DNA of 64,000 nucleotides from Portulaca oleracea. Lineage: Eukaryota; Streptophyta; Magnoliopsida; Caryophyllales; Portulacaceae. Shown here piece by piece: positions 21,084 through 32,035 of this stretch (within the stretch, counting starts at the first letter, position 1; every line of letters begins with the position of its first letter). Under the pieces are notes generated by a model, which was not told the DNA's origin, did not search any database, and was given only the letters and a program-made list of their open reading frames with translations. Made by a program: the position numbers and the translations under genes. The stretch is from positions 11,731,832-11,795,831 of the forward strand of contig CM055870.1 of the NCBI GenBank assembly GCA_029582165.1, read 5' to 3'.

Positions 21084-22794
21084 CCCAACGACACGCCACT
21101 TCCACGCAAAAAGGTCACTAGGTTAAATACTAATGAGTTTTCCAGTTACTCCGTGTCCAACTTTTTTTAGGAAGAATCTATTTTAAGTATGATTATATCT
21201 TTTGGTTTACACGGTACTTCTTTGAAGCCCATGTTGGTGGGTGCAAGCTGGCTGCTAGGTTTATACCAATTTGATGGGGGTTGGGTTCATGCTTTTTAGT
21301 CGACCATGCTATTCGCTTCACAACTTAGGTAGTTCTTTTCATTGGTACAATGTAGTTTTCTCATTGATTCTACAATCTTTTTCACCTTTTTAGAATATCT
21401 CCAATGTGGCATTTTGAGAATTCAATTGCTGCAACTTAACCCATATTAGCATTCTCCATCTCCCCTGCCTTTCTTATATGCATTGAATGTGTCTACTTTG
21501 ATGATGACGATGATGATTATGATGATGATGATGACGACGACGACGATGGTGTTATCGGGCTTGTAGAGAGCAAAAGTAAGATGGTTTCATTGAAGATTAT
21601 CAGGAAAGTCTAGAAGCATTATTGTGAATGTCGAACTCTAACCAATACTACTATTAACATGTATATTGTTTTTTGGATCCTACATTCAAATTTTTTTTCT
21701 ATCCAATTAGTTTCAAGCCTTTTTTTTCACTTTAACATTGCATTCTTCTATTTTAGATTTTACTTTTCACAATGGATCTCGCGGATAATACAAAAATGAC
21801 GTGAATATTCAGAGTTCTTCAGCAAGTTGCTGCTATTCTTCTACATATGTTTGATGAGGACTTAGCTTCGATCGATTGCTTCTAGGACAAATTTTTTACT
21901 ATAGTTTCATTCTATTTAATTGACCATGTGTATATTTCAAATAACTAACATGTCTACCTTTCATTTCATATAGCGAGAAACACTATATATGTTATGTGCC
22001 ATATTACCCAATCATTTACAACAACCATGGGCTTTTATCATTAAACCTCCATTCATTTTGTCAATAGTCCATATGAAGCCTTGATTGAACTAATCATATT
22101 AGTTGAATTGAAAGAATAAGTTTATATGTCTAAGTGTCGCAATGGTCAATAGTGTTATAGGTAAATTCTATGACGGTATTCACTTAATTAACTCGTATGT
22201 TGATATTTCATAATCTTATTGTGATTTTCCTGTATTTTTATTAAAGATTGAAAAATTGTCCTCCACTCATTTGATGTCTCATTTACAATATCGTCTTTTC
22301 TCTTAACGATTATTTTTTCGTACATATCTTAACTATTATTGAAGTTCTGTTTATAAAGTATTTTTATTTCATTTGATCAAACAATTGTTTTTCTTTGGTC
22401 AAATCATTTGAATTTCATCTTGATGTATGATCTTATTCGTACCAAACAATGCTTGACTATTTTTTAATTGGAGGCGCAATATATTTACATATAAACATTC
22501 AAGTATTTATTTGTTTAATTCGAAATAACGTTCAGATATTTATTAGTAATAAATTAATAATATATTAACAACACGTGTATCACGCTAACGCATGAGTGAT
22601 CAACTTTCAGAAAATTGAACTTTCTTATTGGTATCATAGTTTTGATGCTGTGCTATTTCACGTGGGACGCGTTCCAACCGTAAGGTCATTATTAGTGGTT
22701 GAAAATTGCTAAAGTGAACTGGAGTGACGAGGCCCAAGACGGGTAGGTAGCTGGTTAGTTCAATAGTTCTAGCTCGGTCCAAAGTTATGTATTA
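21084..22794. other. No gene seen
   Basis: AT-rich, non-coding. It contains a GAT/GAC microsatellite at about 21500-21546 and CACGTG at 22573-22578. No frame has recognisable similarity. Confidence 0.35.
21500..21546. repeat. GAT/GAC trinucleotide microsatellite
   Basis: Tandem GATGATGACGATGATGAT with GACGAC interruptions. No reading frame spans it usefully. Confidence 0.85.
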
Positions 22795-23023
22795 CTCATT
22801 TATAACTATTTTTTTTTCTCATAATATTTGTCACTTTATAATTTCAATTACATATTAATTACTAATTTATTAAATTAAGTTTATTAATTATATTTTTTTC
22901 TTTTTTATTCATCATTTTATTTAAGTTTTCTACATTTCCAATAAGCTAAATTAATGTAAATGGAATTTTTTTATTATTTTTGAAATTATGTCTAGAGTAA
23001 AAATTAAAATGGAAAGGAGGGAG
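22795..23023. mobile_element. Stowaway MITE
   Basis: The right end in reverse complement is CTCCCTCCTTTCCATTTTAA; the left end is the diverged CTCATTTATAAC. Both are flanked by TA. The interior (AATTACTAATTTATTAAATTAA) is shared with the nested Stowaway at 15947-16229, so they belong to one family. Confidence 0.65.
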
Positions 23024-23520
23024 TACTTTATTAGGCATGTTTTTAAGGTAGATAAGACCTAAGTATGTAGCATAGCATCGTTGAATATGGTTGTGTAATT
23101 ATTAGGAGATAAGGTAATGTAAATAATTTAAGTTACTTAATCACATCATTTTCTGTAAAGTTTAATGGTAAGTTGTAGGTATGGTAAATGTTACTTTTGG
23201 TAAATTTTGATAAATTTTAGTAATTTTTTGGTAACTTTATGTAAGTTTAGTTATGTTTTTGAAAATACGAAATTAAAAATTAAAAGTTAGAGTTTAAAAT
23301 TTTATAATTTTCAAATTTTTAAAGAACTTCAAAATTTTAAAATTATAAACTAAAACATTAAAAAAGCTTAAATTTTTTTATGAAAAATTAAAAATTTTAA
23401 AATAAAATTTATCATTTACAATTTTAAACTTAAAATTTAAAAATTAAAATATAAAAAATTAAAAATTAAAAATTTAAAAAATTTAAAAAATTTAAAAATA
23501 AATAATAAATAATTAAAGGA

Positions 23521-23928
23521 TTTTTGAATGTCAAAAATACCAATTTTTGGGGTATTGGATGCTAATAGCATAAACTATTTTCTTGGACACTGACAGTACC
23601 AATAATCGACCTCCTATTTTTCCCCAACAATAAACCATTAATTTGTTATGGTTTTAACTCGTCGGAAAGATTACATGACTTCATAATGTGTGACATGAAA
23701 GTCAAATTAACGTCAACGTCAACATTTTCTACACAAGCTTCACCCTCCACATCACACATTATGGAGTCATGTCATCTTTCCATGAGTCAAAACCATACTA
23801 TAAATTGGTGGTGTACTATTGTTGAAAAATAGGTTGATAGTTGGTACTGTCAATAACCAAGAAAATCGTCTATATTATTAGTGTCCAATATCCCCAAAAT
23901 TGGTATTATTGACGTCCAAAATTTCACA
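23521..23928. mobile_element. Long-hairpin foldback element
   Basis: Two arms of about 200 bp are inverted copies almost back to back. The left carries ATACCAATTTTTGGGGTATT, CTTGGACACTGACAGTACCA, GACTTCATAATGTGTGA. The right, in reverse complement, carries ATACCAATTTTGGGGATATT, CTTGGTTATTGACAGTACCA, GACTCCATAATGTGTGA. The transcript would fold into one extended hairpin. No coding frame is seen. It lies inside the Tourist-like element at 23034-24483. Confidence 0.85.
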
Positions 23929-24055
23929 ATTAAAATAAAAAAATAAAAAAAATAAAAAATTGAAAATTTTTTAAAAAATAAAAAAATAAAATAAAATACT
24001 AAATAATTAAAAATGAAAAGGTTAAAAAAAATAAAAAAAAATATTAATTTTTTTA

Positions 24056-24235
24056 AAAATTAAAAATTAAAAATTAAAAATTAAAAATTAAAAATTAAAA
24101 ATTAAAAATTAAAAATTAAAAATTAAAAATTAAAAATTACAAATTACAAATTACAAATTACAAATTACAAATTACAAATTACAAATTACAAATTACAAAT
24201 TACAAATTAAAAATTACAAATTAAAAATTAATAAT
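24056..24235. repeat. 7-bp tandem repeat tract, AAAAATT switching to ACAAATT
   Basis: About ten units of AAAAATT run from 24056 to about 24137, then about ten units of ACAAATT to about 24208, followed by a few mixed units. The period stays 7 bp through the switch. Irregular AAATT-rich sequence surrounds it on both sides (23270-24420). Confidence 0.9.
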
Positions 24236-24644
24236 TAAAAATAAAAAATTAAAATTAAAAATTAAAAATTAAGAATATAACAAGCCCTTTTGGTAAATTT
24301 TGGTAAAATTTAAAAATTTTAAATTTTAAATTTTAAATTTTAAATTAGAAAATTATAAAAATTAAAATTGAAAAATTTTAAAAAATTTAAAAATTTAAAA
24401 TTTTTTTAAAAAAAATTATTAAGCTTTGGTAACTTTTGGTAAGTATTTACAAAACTTTACTTACCTTCGAACTTAACAAGCCCTTAAATATTTGAATTTT
24501 TAAATATGTAATTTATAATTTCAACACATCACTTGTAATGCGTTTGATAGTTTCATGGGAAAAACTTTCTTGAAAAAGCTTTCCCTATGCTCTGGGAAAC
24601 TGTTTATTGAACTTGAGAGTAAAATAGTGGATCTCATACTAAAG

Positions 24645-25955
24645 TTTTTCTATTTATTTATTTATTTTGTAACAAAGGTAGTACAAGGAACATAGGTAGC
24701 CCTTTTTTCTCAAGGGATTTACCTAGGGTATCATCTCTAAAAATAGATGACAAAGTAACTGACAGACTAGAAACCCAAAAAGAAGCTGTCTAGAGAGAAA
24801 GATCACACTTAGCAAACCAGTCAACCGCCTTGTTTCCTTCTCTATAAATATTGGAAATAGAAACAATGTTACAAAGAGATAGCAAAACCCTAGCGTGAAT
24901 ATGCGTAGCAATTTTCCAAGACATATGATATTCTCCTCGTAAACCTTTAATGATAACCAAATTGTCACCTTCAACTAAAAGAAATAATAACCCAAGATTG
25001 AAAATATGAACCAGGCCATTCCATAGGGCAGTGACTTCAGCCACAAGAATAGAAGTATTTCCCAACGGAAAAGGTGAAGCTGCCACCAAGCTTCTTGGAG
25101 CAAAAAATAAACAAGGGATGCGAGCTGCCCTCGGACAAAGTTTAACTCCAATCCCATATTTATTTTTAATAGCTTCTTGATGAATTTGCCTAGTAAGCAC
25201 CTCCATACATAACAGAAAAAGATAAGGGACAAATGATCACCTTGATGGATCCCCCGAGTAGGTTTTAAAAACCCACAAGATTCTCCATTAGCCAAAATAG
25301 AATAAGAAAATCAGGTGACACATTTCACAAACCAATTAACCTAGGTAGTATGAAATCCAAACTAGATAAGCAAATTTTAAAGAAAATTACATTCAATTCT
25401 ATCATAAGTTTTTTCCATATCTAGTTTAAGGGCAATTCGACTTTTTTGTCTTTTCATATGATGCAATTTGTTAACAATTACATGGGTTAACAGAATATTG
25501 TCATGAATAGAACGACCCGGAATAAAGACACTTTGCATGGGGTCTACAAGTTTATCAAGAACGTCATGCAATCAATTAACCAACAGTTTGAAAATGATTT
25601 GGTATAGGCTATTACTAAGACTATAGGATGAAAATGACTTGTAGTGCTAGGGTTTTCTACTTTAGAGATTAATGTGTGAGTAACTTGTTTAAATAAACGT
25701 CCTTCCTGAAAAAAGAATGTATATCAAAACAAACTTTAGAACCAACCACATCCCAATGATTCTAGAAAAAACAACACCAAACCCATAAGGTCCAGGGACT
25801 TTGAATTTATCTTGATAAAAAACTGCTTGTTTAATCTCTTCTTTAGAGAAACCTTGAATAAGACATTCATTCTCATCATATCCTGAATGACCTTATTATG
25901 TTTACATTTATTTTCCTTTGTTTTTGACCTAGAGAAGCATATTAATATCACAATA
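24645..25955 (-). pseudogene. LINE (L1 type) ORF2 remnant with RT-to-RNase-H deletion
   Basis: Reading minus, the order is as follows. KEEI/VPGPYGF-type sequence lies near 25950-25740. An RT segment at 25571-25377 contains VDPMQSVFIPGRSIHDNI and KLDMEKTYDRIE. GFLKPTRGIHQGDHLS lies near 25270-25230. RQIHQEAI...IKLCPRA-type RT sequence, MEVL to LFFA, spans 25206-25105, and at once an RNase H segment follows (LVAEVTALWNGL, VEGDNLVIIKGL, NIYREGNKAVDWFAK) down to 24793. The FADD catalytic box expected after LFFA is replaced by sequence normally found about 800 residues later, so an internal deletion joined RT to RNase H with the frame kept. Many frameshifts and stops elsewhere. A (TTTA)n run at 24648-24668 on plus is the 3' tail. 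Confidence 0.85.
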
Positions 25956-26087
25956 TTTTTGACCTAGAGAAGCATATTTATATACATTGTGATGCAATGT
26001 CTTGTATACATTTCTCTTTGTTTTTGGCTAATACTTAATTCTTTTTTTCCTCTAGTTCCACATATTTATTTGTATCTCACTTACATA

Positions 26088-26477
26088 GGCTGTGTTCGAC
26101 AATAGCGTTTAAGGTAGCGGTTAGCGTCTTGACCAAGTTAAAACTCTAATTGCATAAATCTTGGCGTTTGGTAAGCTAGCGTTTTGAGGAGCGTTTAGCG
26201 TTTTAAGGAGCGTTTTGTGAAACGTTAATAAGGTTAACTTTTAGCGTTTGGAGTAGCGTTTCACATTTTTCGGTCAAAAAATACCCTTTGAAAATTTTAC
26301 CTTTGGAAATTATTGATATCCTTTTATGTCAATTCACATTAATCTGCTGAATCAACTGCTAAATTTACCGAACACAATTCTCATTTGAACAGTCATATGC
26401 TATCCACTGCTTAAATCGCTATTCGCTACTTAAACCACTATACGCTATTTAAAACACTAATTTTGCCGAACAGGGCC
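26088..26477. mobile_element. hAT-like MITE (GTGTTCGGCAATAGCG family), copy 2
   Basis: The ends are GGCTGTGTTCGACAATAGCG and, in reverse complement, GGCCCTGTTCGGCAAAATTAG. The interior carries repeated TAGCGTTT and GAGCGTTT words. Closely related to 5748-6108. A short ATA flank on both sides is not enough to call a TSD. Confidence 0.8.
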
Positions 26478-26479
26478 AT

Positions 26480-27308
26480 AGTAAGCACTTCATTTACTTT
26501 TTAGTTGGACTCAATCCTTTTTTCCTTACTCATTTTCAAATGCTTTGATAAATATAGATATTATTATTACTGTAGCAAATAATTATAATAACTAAATATA
26601 GTAATGATAGACTAATAAATATAAACTTATGAACCTGCAATATATTGATTTAAGTAGATTTACAGTAATTTAAAATTTGTTTATTTAAATTGCAGGAATT
26701 GAAATAAAAAAATGATTAATTTATCTAATATATGTCATGCTTACATAATTAATGTAGTACATTAATGAATATAATTATATGTGAATAAATTACACAATTT
26801 ATATTAATGTATCATTTTTTTCTTACCTTTAATATAAACATATTTTATAATTCATTTTTGAAATATAATATATGAATTATAATAATCGCCCCTCAACATT
26901 TCTTCTGGCTTCGTCCCTGTGTATGGGGGTGCCAATTGCCCAAAATTGAGCCCAACTCCTACCTACAACATTATTCGAAATAATAAGGGAGAAATGCTCC
27001 CTCTAGAATTTAACCCTTGGAAGACAAATAGAAGGTGGACCTCTTATCACTCAGACAAGAAATGATTGACTATCTCTAATTATAATGAATCCTTATATTA
27101 AACTAATTTTTCAATTACAAGACCCATCTCAAGATCATATCTCACTGGACTTACCTAGCTTAGCCCCACCTTAACATACTGGTCCATTGGTCGAGATATC
27201 TTGCTGCCTTTATGCTTCGTTCACCTACTTTGTTGAATGCCATTCTATGTAACTTTTAACATATAATATATGAAATAATTCCATTGGTCTATGAATTGAT
27301 CTTCAAAT
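26480..27308. other. No gene seen; fragment of a GTCCCTG-ended MITE near 26885-26925
   Basis: AT-rich, non-coding. CGCCCCTCAACATTTCTTCTGG followed by CTTCGTCCCTG resembles the end of plant hAT-like MITEs starting CAGGGACGAAGCCAG, but the partner end was not located. Confidence 0.3.
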
Positions 27309-27316
27309 GTTTTTAC

Positions 27317-27963
27317 TAGGGTTAAGCTGGACCGGGATCCTGGTAATTTTCAGAGATCCCGGTCCCGGTTATGATCGTGAGCAAAATTTAACTTCCGGTC
27401 CCGGTCCGGTTGTGACTGGGAGCAAAGATTTGCTCCCGCTCCCGGTACCACCGGGACCGGGAAATGAACCGGGAACTTTTTGTCCCGGTTTCCTATTTTT
27501 TTCAACCATTGTTTAATTTATCTCCATTAAAAACCAACATAAATCATAACAAGTTTTCTAATTTCACAAATGTGGGTGCCAATTTGTTTACATCGCCCCT
27601 TTTTTCCAAATTAAAATTACGTAATATCTAATACATAATGTTTTTTTCCGGAAAAAATATGTTAAGTTCATAGTAATAAATAAAATAAATTTAAAGAGCG
27701 AACACATATTAAATTAAACAAATTTATCAATCGTCATAAGTAAATTGATTTGTTTATTTTATATATATATATATATATATAAACCGGGAATCGGGACCGG
27801 GACCGGGAAATGAGGTCAAGTCCCACTCCCGGTCCCGTTGTTGACCGGGACTTTATTTTTAGTCCAACTCCCGGTCCCGCTTCCATCGGGAACGGGATTT
27901 TGGGACCGGGCTTTGACCGGGAGCGGGACGGGACCGGAATTCCCGAAATTTTTACTCACCCTA
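27317..27963. mobile_element. Non-autonomous hAT element with CCGGGA subterminal repeats
   Basis: The ends are TAGGGTTAAG and, in reverse complement, TAGGGTGAGT. The perfect 8-bp duplication GTTTTTAC flanks it (27309-27316 and 27964-27971). About 190 bp at each end consists of CCGGGACCGGG, TCCCGGTCCCGG and related words in both orientations. The middle (27510-27785) is AT-rich with a TA microsatellite at 27760-27780. Open frames across the ends (Pro/Gly/Thr-rich) result from the repeats. The end sequence is compatible with mobilisation by a hAT such as the relic at 10256-12486. Confidence 0.92.
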
Positions 27964-28051
27964 GTTTTTACCTTCGTAAGTTCACATATATTTAGAGATG
28001 CCTTTAAATTTGCCAGCATGTTTTTTTTCTAACAATTTACCTTTGGTCCGT

Positions 28052-28104
<53 letters not shown>
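28052..28104. repeat. TA dinucleotide microsatellite
   Basis: Nearly pure TA run with one CA interruption. Confidence 0.95.
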
Positions 28105-28110
<6 letters not shown>

Positions 28111-28280
28111 CAAGAAAACATGCTATATTAACAAAAATCAATGTAACATACGGGAGGATGACGGTAGGATCCTTCGAAATCACATACTAAGTATCGTGTC
28201 TACAAGACTTTTGTATTTCTTCCTAGATTTTGCTGCCAGAAGGACCTTGTTCATTACATCATTTTTCACTTTTGTTACCA

Positions 28281-28878
28281 TCACCTAAGGGGTAGCGCTT
28301 TGAGTTTTGTGGGCACGATTGTTTCTTTCAGCCCAGATATGGTAGACATACGCAGTGAGGAGAGCACAATTTAGATGAGCTTTTTTACTGGTTTTTCGGG
28401 GTTCGCCCAGCTGGTGTCTCCATTCCAGAGTGGTTGACAGATGACCAAGCCCCCAATTTCTCATAGCTTGCCTCACCTCTTTCCCAAAAGCACAACCAAG
28501 GAAAAGGTGGTCGATAGTTTCTTCCTCCAACTCACAGTAGGGGCAAAGGGAGTTACCTCCGGTTTGCCAACGCATTGTCCTAGCTCTTACAGGAAGTTTT
28601 CCTTGTAAGAGGACCCAAGTGATGAAAGATTGGCGCGGGATTGATAGTGGGTTCTAAATGATTGAGGCCCATCCAACCTCATTCATAATTCCAAGGCTCC
28701 ATATGTGTATCCATATGTCGCATTGTAGTCGCCCTCAGTTGTAGCCCCCCTCCTTTCCAATGCCATCTGTTCCCGGGATCACAACCCCATTTGAAGCATT
28801 CTTTAATATTGCAGAGGTGCTTGAAGTAAGTGCAGACATCATAAGGGGGTTGATAGCCCCACCAGGATGACCCTCGAA

Positions 28879-28880
<2 letters not shown>
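28281..28880 (-). pseudogene. LINE ORF2 3' fragment with zinc-binding RT domain (zf-RVT)
   Basis: On minus, the segment at 28575-28450 has the spacing C-x2-C-x7-H-x4-C (CPYCELEEETIDHLFLGC), the zinc-binding motif found near the C-terminus of plant LINE ORF2 proteins. It is followed by sequence including AERNNRAHK. Upstream (28880-28580) GRWHWKGG- and HHLGPLTRKTSCKS-like segments belong to the preceding region but carry stops. RT and endonuclease domains are absent. A TA microsatellite directly abuts the right side (28881). Confidence 0.8.

Positions 28881-28945
<65 letters not shown>
28881..28945. repeat. TA dinucleotide microsatellite
   Basis: Pure TA run of about 65 bp between the LINE fragment and the SINE at 28966. 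Confidence 0.95.
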
Positions 28946-28949
<4 letters not shown>

Positions 28950-28965
28950 TGTCATTTTATATACA

Positions 28966-29119
28966 TTCCGCATGGGGTAATGCTCAGATGGTAAGGGCTG
29001 CCAATGGATGTTAACCGGGTGACTGGTTTGAGTCCATCCAGAAGTATTCTAGCCCTGAGTATCCATACTTATCTGCTCACATGGGATTGTTGAGTCTTCA
29101 CGTGGGTTGCATTGAAAAA

Positions 29120-29124
<5 letters not shown>
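28966..29124 (+). mobile_element. tRNA-derived SINE
   Basis: A-box-like TGCTCAGATGGTAAGGG at 28981-28997 and B-box GGTTTGAGTCC at 29025-29035 sit about 45 bp apart, as in a Pol III internal promoter. After the tRNA-like head comes a body (GAGTATCCATACTTATCTGC, CACATGGGATTGTTGAG) that recurs near 29610-29650. The element ends in a short A-run and a TA microsatellite. It does not fold as a full tRNA with an acceptor stem, so it is not a tRNA gene. Confidence 0.75.

Positions 29125-29184
<60 letters not shown>
29125..29184. repeat. TA dinucleotide microsatellite
   Basis: Pure TA run of about 60 bp between two SINE copies. Confidence 0.95.
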
Positions 29185-29186
<2 letters not shown>

Positions 29187-29300
29187 TAAAGGCTTTCAAT
29201 TGATGTGATTGAGGTGACGGGTTCGAGTCCATCTAGAAGCATTTAGAGCACAGGCAGCCCAGATTAATTCCAATGGAATTTCGCATGTGTGCCCACAAAC
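29185..29300 (+). mobile_element. SINE, second copy, 5' end missing
   Basis: Begins within the A box (ATGGTAAAGGCTTTCAATTG) and has an intact B box (GGTTCGAGTCC at 29220-29230), then CATCTAGAAGCATTT matching CATCCAGAAGTATTC of the first copy. The A-box start is lost in the TA run. Confidence 0.65.
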
Positions 29301-29589
29301 ATGTTGCATTGTGGAAGGGAAAATGGGTGGAATAAGAAAATGGAATGAAACAGAGTTCTGGAACTTTGTGGGGCTAAATAATTTTTTAATGAATTTCAAA
29401 ATTAAAAAAGAAAAGAAAAAGCAAGTATGTTGTGTAATTAATTGCATGGCCCACAATGATATTTTAAGATAAAAGGGCAGAATGAATTCTAATGGTTGCA
29501 GGGAGGATGAAATGAAGTTTCAAAATGTAGGAATTATATATGATGTAGAAGCGTGGTCCCCTACTAAAATTCCAAAAATTTGGAATGAA

Positions 29590-29800
29590 CATTGCACATG
29601 CTCTTACCCCTTACAACCATACTTGCCTTCTCATGTGGGATTCTTGTTATAAGCAATAATAATTACAACATTATATATATATCCGTTTTTAACGTATAAA
29701 TCTATAACAATGAAGTTTTATGATTTCCATAAGGCTATTCGCGAGTTCAAATTATGGGAGATTCTTGTTATAAGCAATAATAATTGCTGCATTATGAAGC
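29590..29800. repeat. SINE-tail-like duplication
   Basis: CCATACTTGCCTTCTCATGT near 29611 matches the body of the SINE at 28966. GATTCTTGTTATAAGCAATA occurs twice, about 120 bp apart (about 29640 and 29760). Between the copies is a B-box-like GCGAGTTCAAATTATGG. Probably one or two decayed SINE 3' ends. Confidence 0.5.
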
Positions 29801-29962
29801 TTGAAGAGAGGTCGGAAATTAAGGTAAGAATGCGTCTCCAAGACTTGAGCAGCCAACAAATTTAACAAGCTCATTTTATCGCTAATTTTGGAAGATATTA
29901 CTTAGTAATAACTGAATTTATAGCCAAAGAATTAATAATTCTTTATATCAGTGGTTTGTAAG

Positions 29963-30128
29963 CAGTGGCGGATCTAGGCTTTGGGATTAGGGGTGTCCAT
30001 CACATCATCATATTCCTTCAATAACCATACAGTCCATAATTTTTACTCCAAATTATAGTATAATTTATTTTATTTTTTGGGTTAGGGGTGGCCACGGACA
30101 CCTCCAACTACAAGGTAGACCCGCCCAT
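29963..30128. mobile_element. MITE with AGTGGCGGATCTAGG end
   Basis: The left end CAGTGGCGGATCTAGG and the right end (reverse complement CATGGGCGGGTCTACC) form an imperfect TIR. GGGATTAGGGGTGTCC and GGGTTAGGGGTGGCC are shared internal words. Resembles common plant hAT-like MITEs starting CAGTGGCGGA. Confidence 0.6.
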
Positions 30129-30129
30129 G

Positions 30130-30846
30130 TTTGTTAGACAATAATTTACTATTACGAATGCTAACTATTAATTTATCAATTTTTCTAATGATTTATTATA
30201 AAAATTACTATTATTAAATTTGTAAAAGGAATATTACAATAATATATTGCTGTAACTTTTAATAAAATACTAACTATTAAAAACAGTGGCAAATAAAAGG
30301 AAAAAGAAGGAATACTCTTATTTGTAAGCTAAAATGGAAAACGTGAGTAGTAATAATTGTACTTTAATTTGACATTTGAGATGGACGGGACACAATCTCC
30401 TTGGAAAATATGTGGCTGGTTTACTTTGTTTCCTCAAATAATTCCGATTTGTTGTCGGCCGGAAGGATGGATCCAAAGAATGGTACAGTACGCGGCCAAA
30501 ATTAATAATGTGCATGGGAACGAACAATTAATTGCGCTTGAATGCATGGCAAACTTGCATTAACAGGACAGGACCACAAAAGTTTCAATTTTTGGTACTA
30601 CCACATACTATATAGACTGATATATACTTTGAAAGGAATAGTCTACTCGTGCCTCACATGTCTTATTTCATTGAAAAATAGTACGAGATTTATTCAACGG
30701 TAGAAATGAATATTGACAAAAAAAACTACGTACTGGTGGGGTAAATCGATCGGGGCAGATTGAGCTAGCACTAATTTGTTAATTAAAAAAAGATGGGTTG
30801 GGTCGGGTTTTTTTAAGTAAAAAGATGTAAGCTTGTGGGCAGCTTA
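30130..30846. other. No gene seen
   Basis: Overlapping frames of about 68 codons on both strands at 30318-30563 have no recognised domain. The rest is AT-rich. Confidence 0.35.
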
Positions 30847-31033
30847 GGCCCTATCTTTTTGTCAAATTAAGTTTAAGTTAGATTAGTTAAGTTAAGATTA
30901 GTTACGATTAGATACGATGGGAAAGTCTCAAATTCAGGATCTTCGGCTGCACAAATTTTCTTTATTTCTTATCATATCTTATCTTAATTTATCATAACTT
31001 AACTTAAACCTAACTTGACAAAACAACAGGACG
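30847..31033. mobile_element. MITE with TTTTGTCAA...TTAAGTTTAAG ends
   Basis: The left end GGCCCTATCTTTTTGTCAAA and the right end (reverse complement GTCCTGTTGTTTTGTCAAG) form TIRs continuing through TTAAGTTTAAGTTA. Related to 17998-18342. Confidence 0.75.
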
Positions 31034-31473
31034 GTGTTAAAAAAAAAGCGGATTGATTTGGGATTAAAATAATATTATTTAAATTTCTTTTTTTATTTAA
31101 AAATGGATTTTGGTGTTTTTTTAAAAAGTGGATGGGTTGGGTTTTTTTGACTAAAAAGATGTCAGCTTAAAAGCAACTTAATTCTGATATTTGAAATAGA
31201 TAGTATTATATCAAAACATTAGTTAGAGTAATTACAATTGCATTTGAAGTAATATTGATTAATATAGGGTGATGCCATATGAATCTTGGTACAAAATATA
31301 TTAAAGTTTTCTATCATCTCTCAAATTTGGTATTTGCTATGTTCATATATAACATCAAATTTTTTAATAATTATGATTAATTGTAATAATAAGAAATTTA
31401 CTATTTGTAGCCTACAACAATAAATAACAAGGAAAATCTAATCAAATCAAGTTTATCTAGAACACATGTTTTA

Positions 31474-31905
31474 TTCTCCCTCCTTCCCATATTATTTGTT
31501 TCTTAATTAGACATAATTCACAAAACCAAGAAAATTTCCTAATTTACATTAATTTGTATTTTTGAAAATGAGAAAGTGGTGAATAAAGTGGTGAATAATA
31601 AAGAAAAATGGTGAATAAAAGAGAAAAGTTGAAGAAAAAAATTTACTACCTCCATCTCAAATTATTTGTCTTTTTACCTAACTTCTTTGTCCCAAAATAT
31701 TTGTCCCATTTATAATTATAATTCATTTTCTACTCTTAATAAATTCACTTATCACTTTGTACAATTCCAACAACTATTATCTTTAATTAAAATAGGAATA
31801 ATTTGGATAAATTACAAATTTTTTACCTCATTTTCTAATATGGGTTAGTCTTTTCAATTATATAAGTTAAAAGAGATCGGAAAATAGAAGAGGACAAACA
31901 ATTAT
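31474..31905. mobile_element. Stowaway-like composite (two nested or adjacent copies)
   Basis: CTCCCTCCTTCCCATATTATTT starts near 31476 and CTACCTCCATCTCAAATTAT near 31646; GGACAAACAATTATTCCATAG lies at the right. The AATTATTTGTC words are shared. The right ends are not cleanly paired, so the exact structure is uncertain. Confidence 0.5.
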
Positions 31906-31997
31906 TCCATAGTGACTATTTTTTTTATTTTTTATGAAGCAATAGTGACTTGCCTATCAACCATGCAACCACTCCCCCACGGACCCCCTACAAAAAG

Positions 31998-32000
<3 letters not shown>

Positions 32001-32032
<32 letters not shown>
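32001..32032. repeat. TA dinucleotide microsatellite
   Basis: Pure TA run. Confidence 0.95.

Positions 32033-32035
<3 letters not shown>

Larger units (their letters stand above)
23034..24483. mobile_element. Tourist-like element, expanded by nested insertion and heptamer repeats
   Basis: The left end GGCATGTTTTTAAGGTAG and the right end (reverse complement GGGCTTGTTAAGTTCGAAGG) are flanked by TTA on both sides. TTTTGGTAAATTTTG words are present near both ends. The interior holds a long foldback element (23521-23928) and a 7-bp repeat tract (24056-24235). Outer borders are plausible rather than proven. Confidence 0.45.

Noticed and set aside
24056..24235. Interstitial telomeric repeat
   Set aside because: Period is 7 bp as in plant telomeres, but the unit is AAAAATT/ACAAATT, not CCCTAAA.
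27307..28032. Pro/Gly-rich open frames
   Set aside because: Result from CCGGGA words of the hAT element at 27317-27963.
28966..29124. tRNA gene
   Set aside because: A and B boxes are present but there is no acceptor stem or plausible anticodon arm; the tail and neighbouring copies show a SINE.
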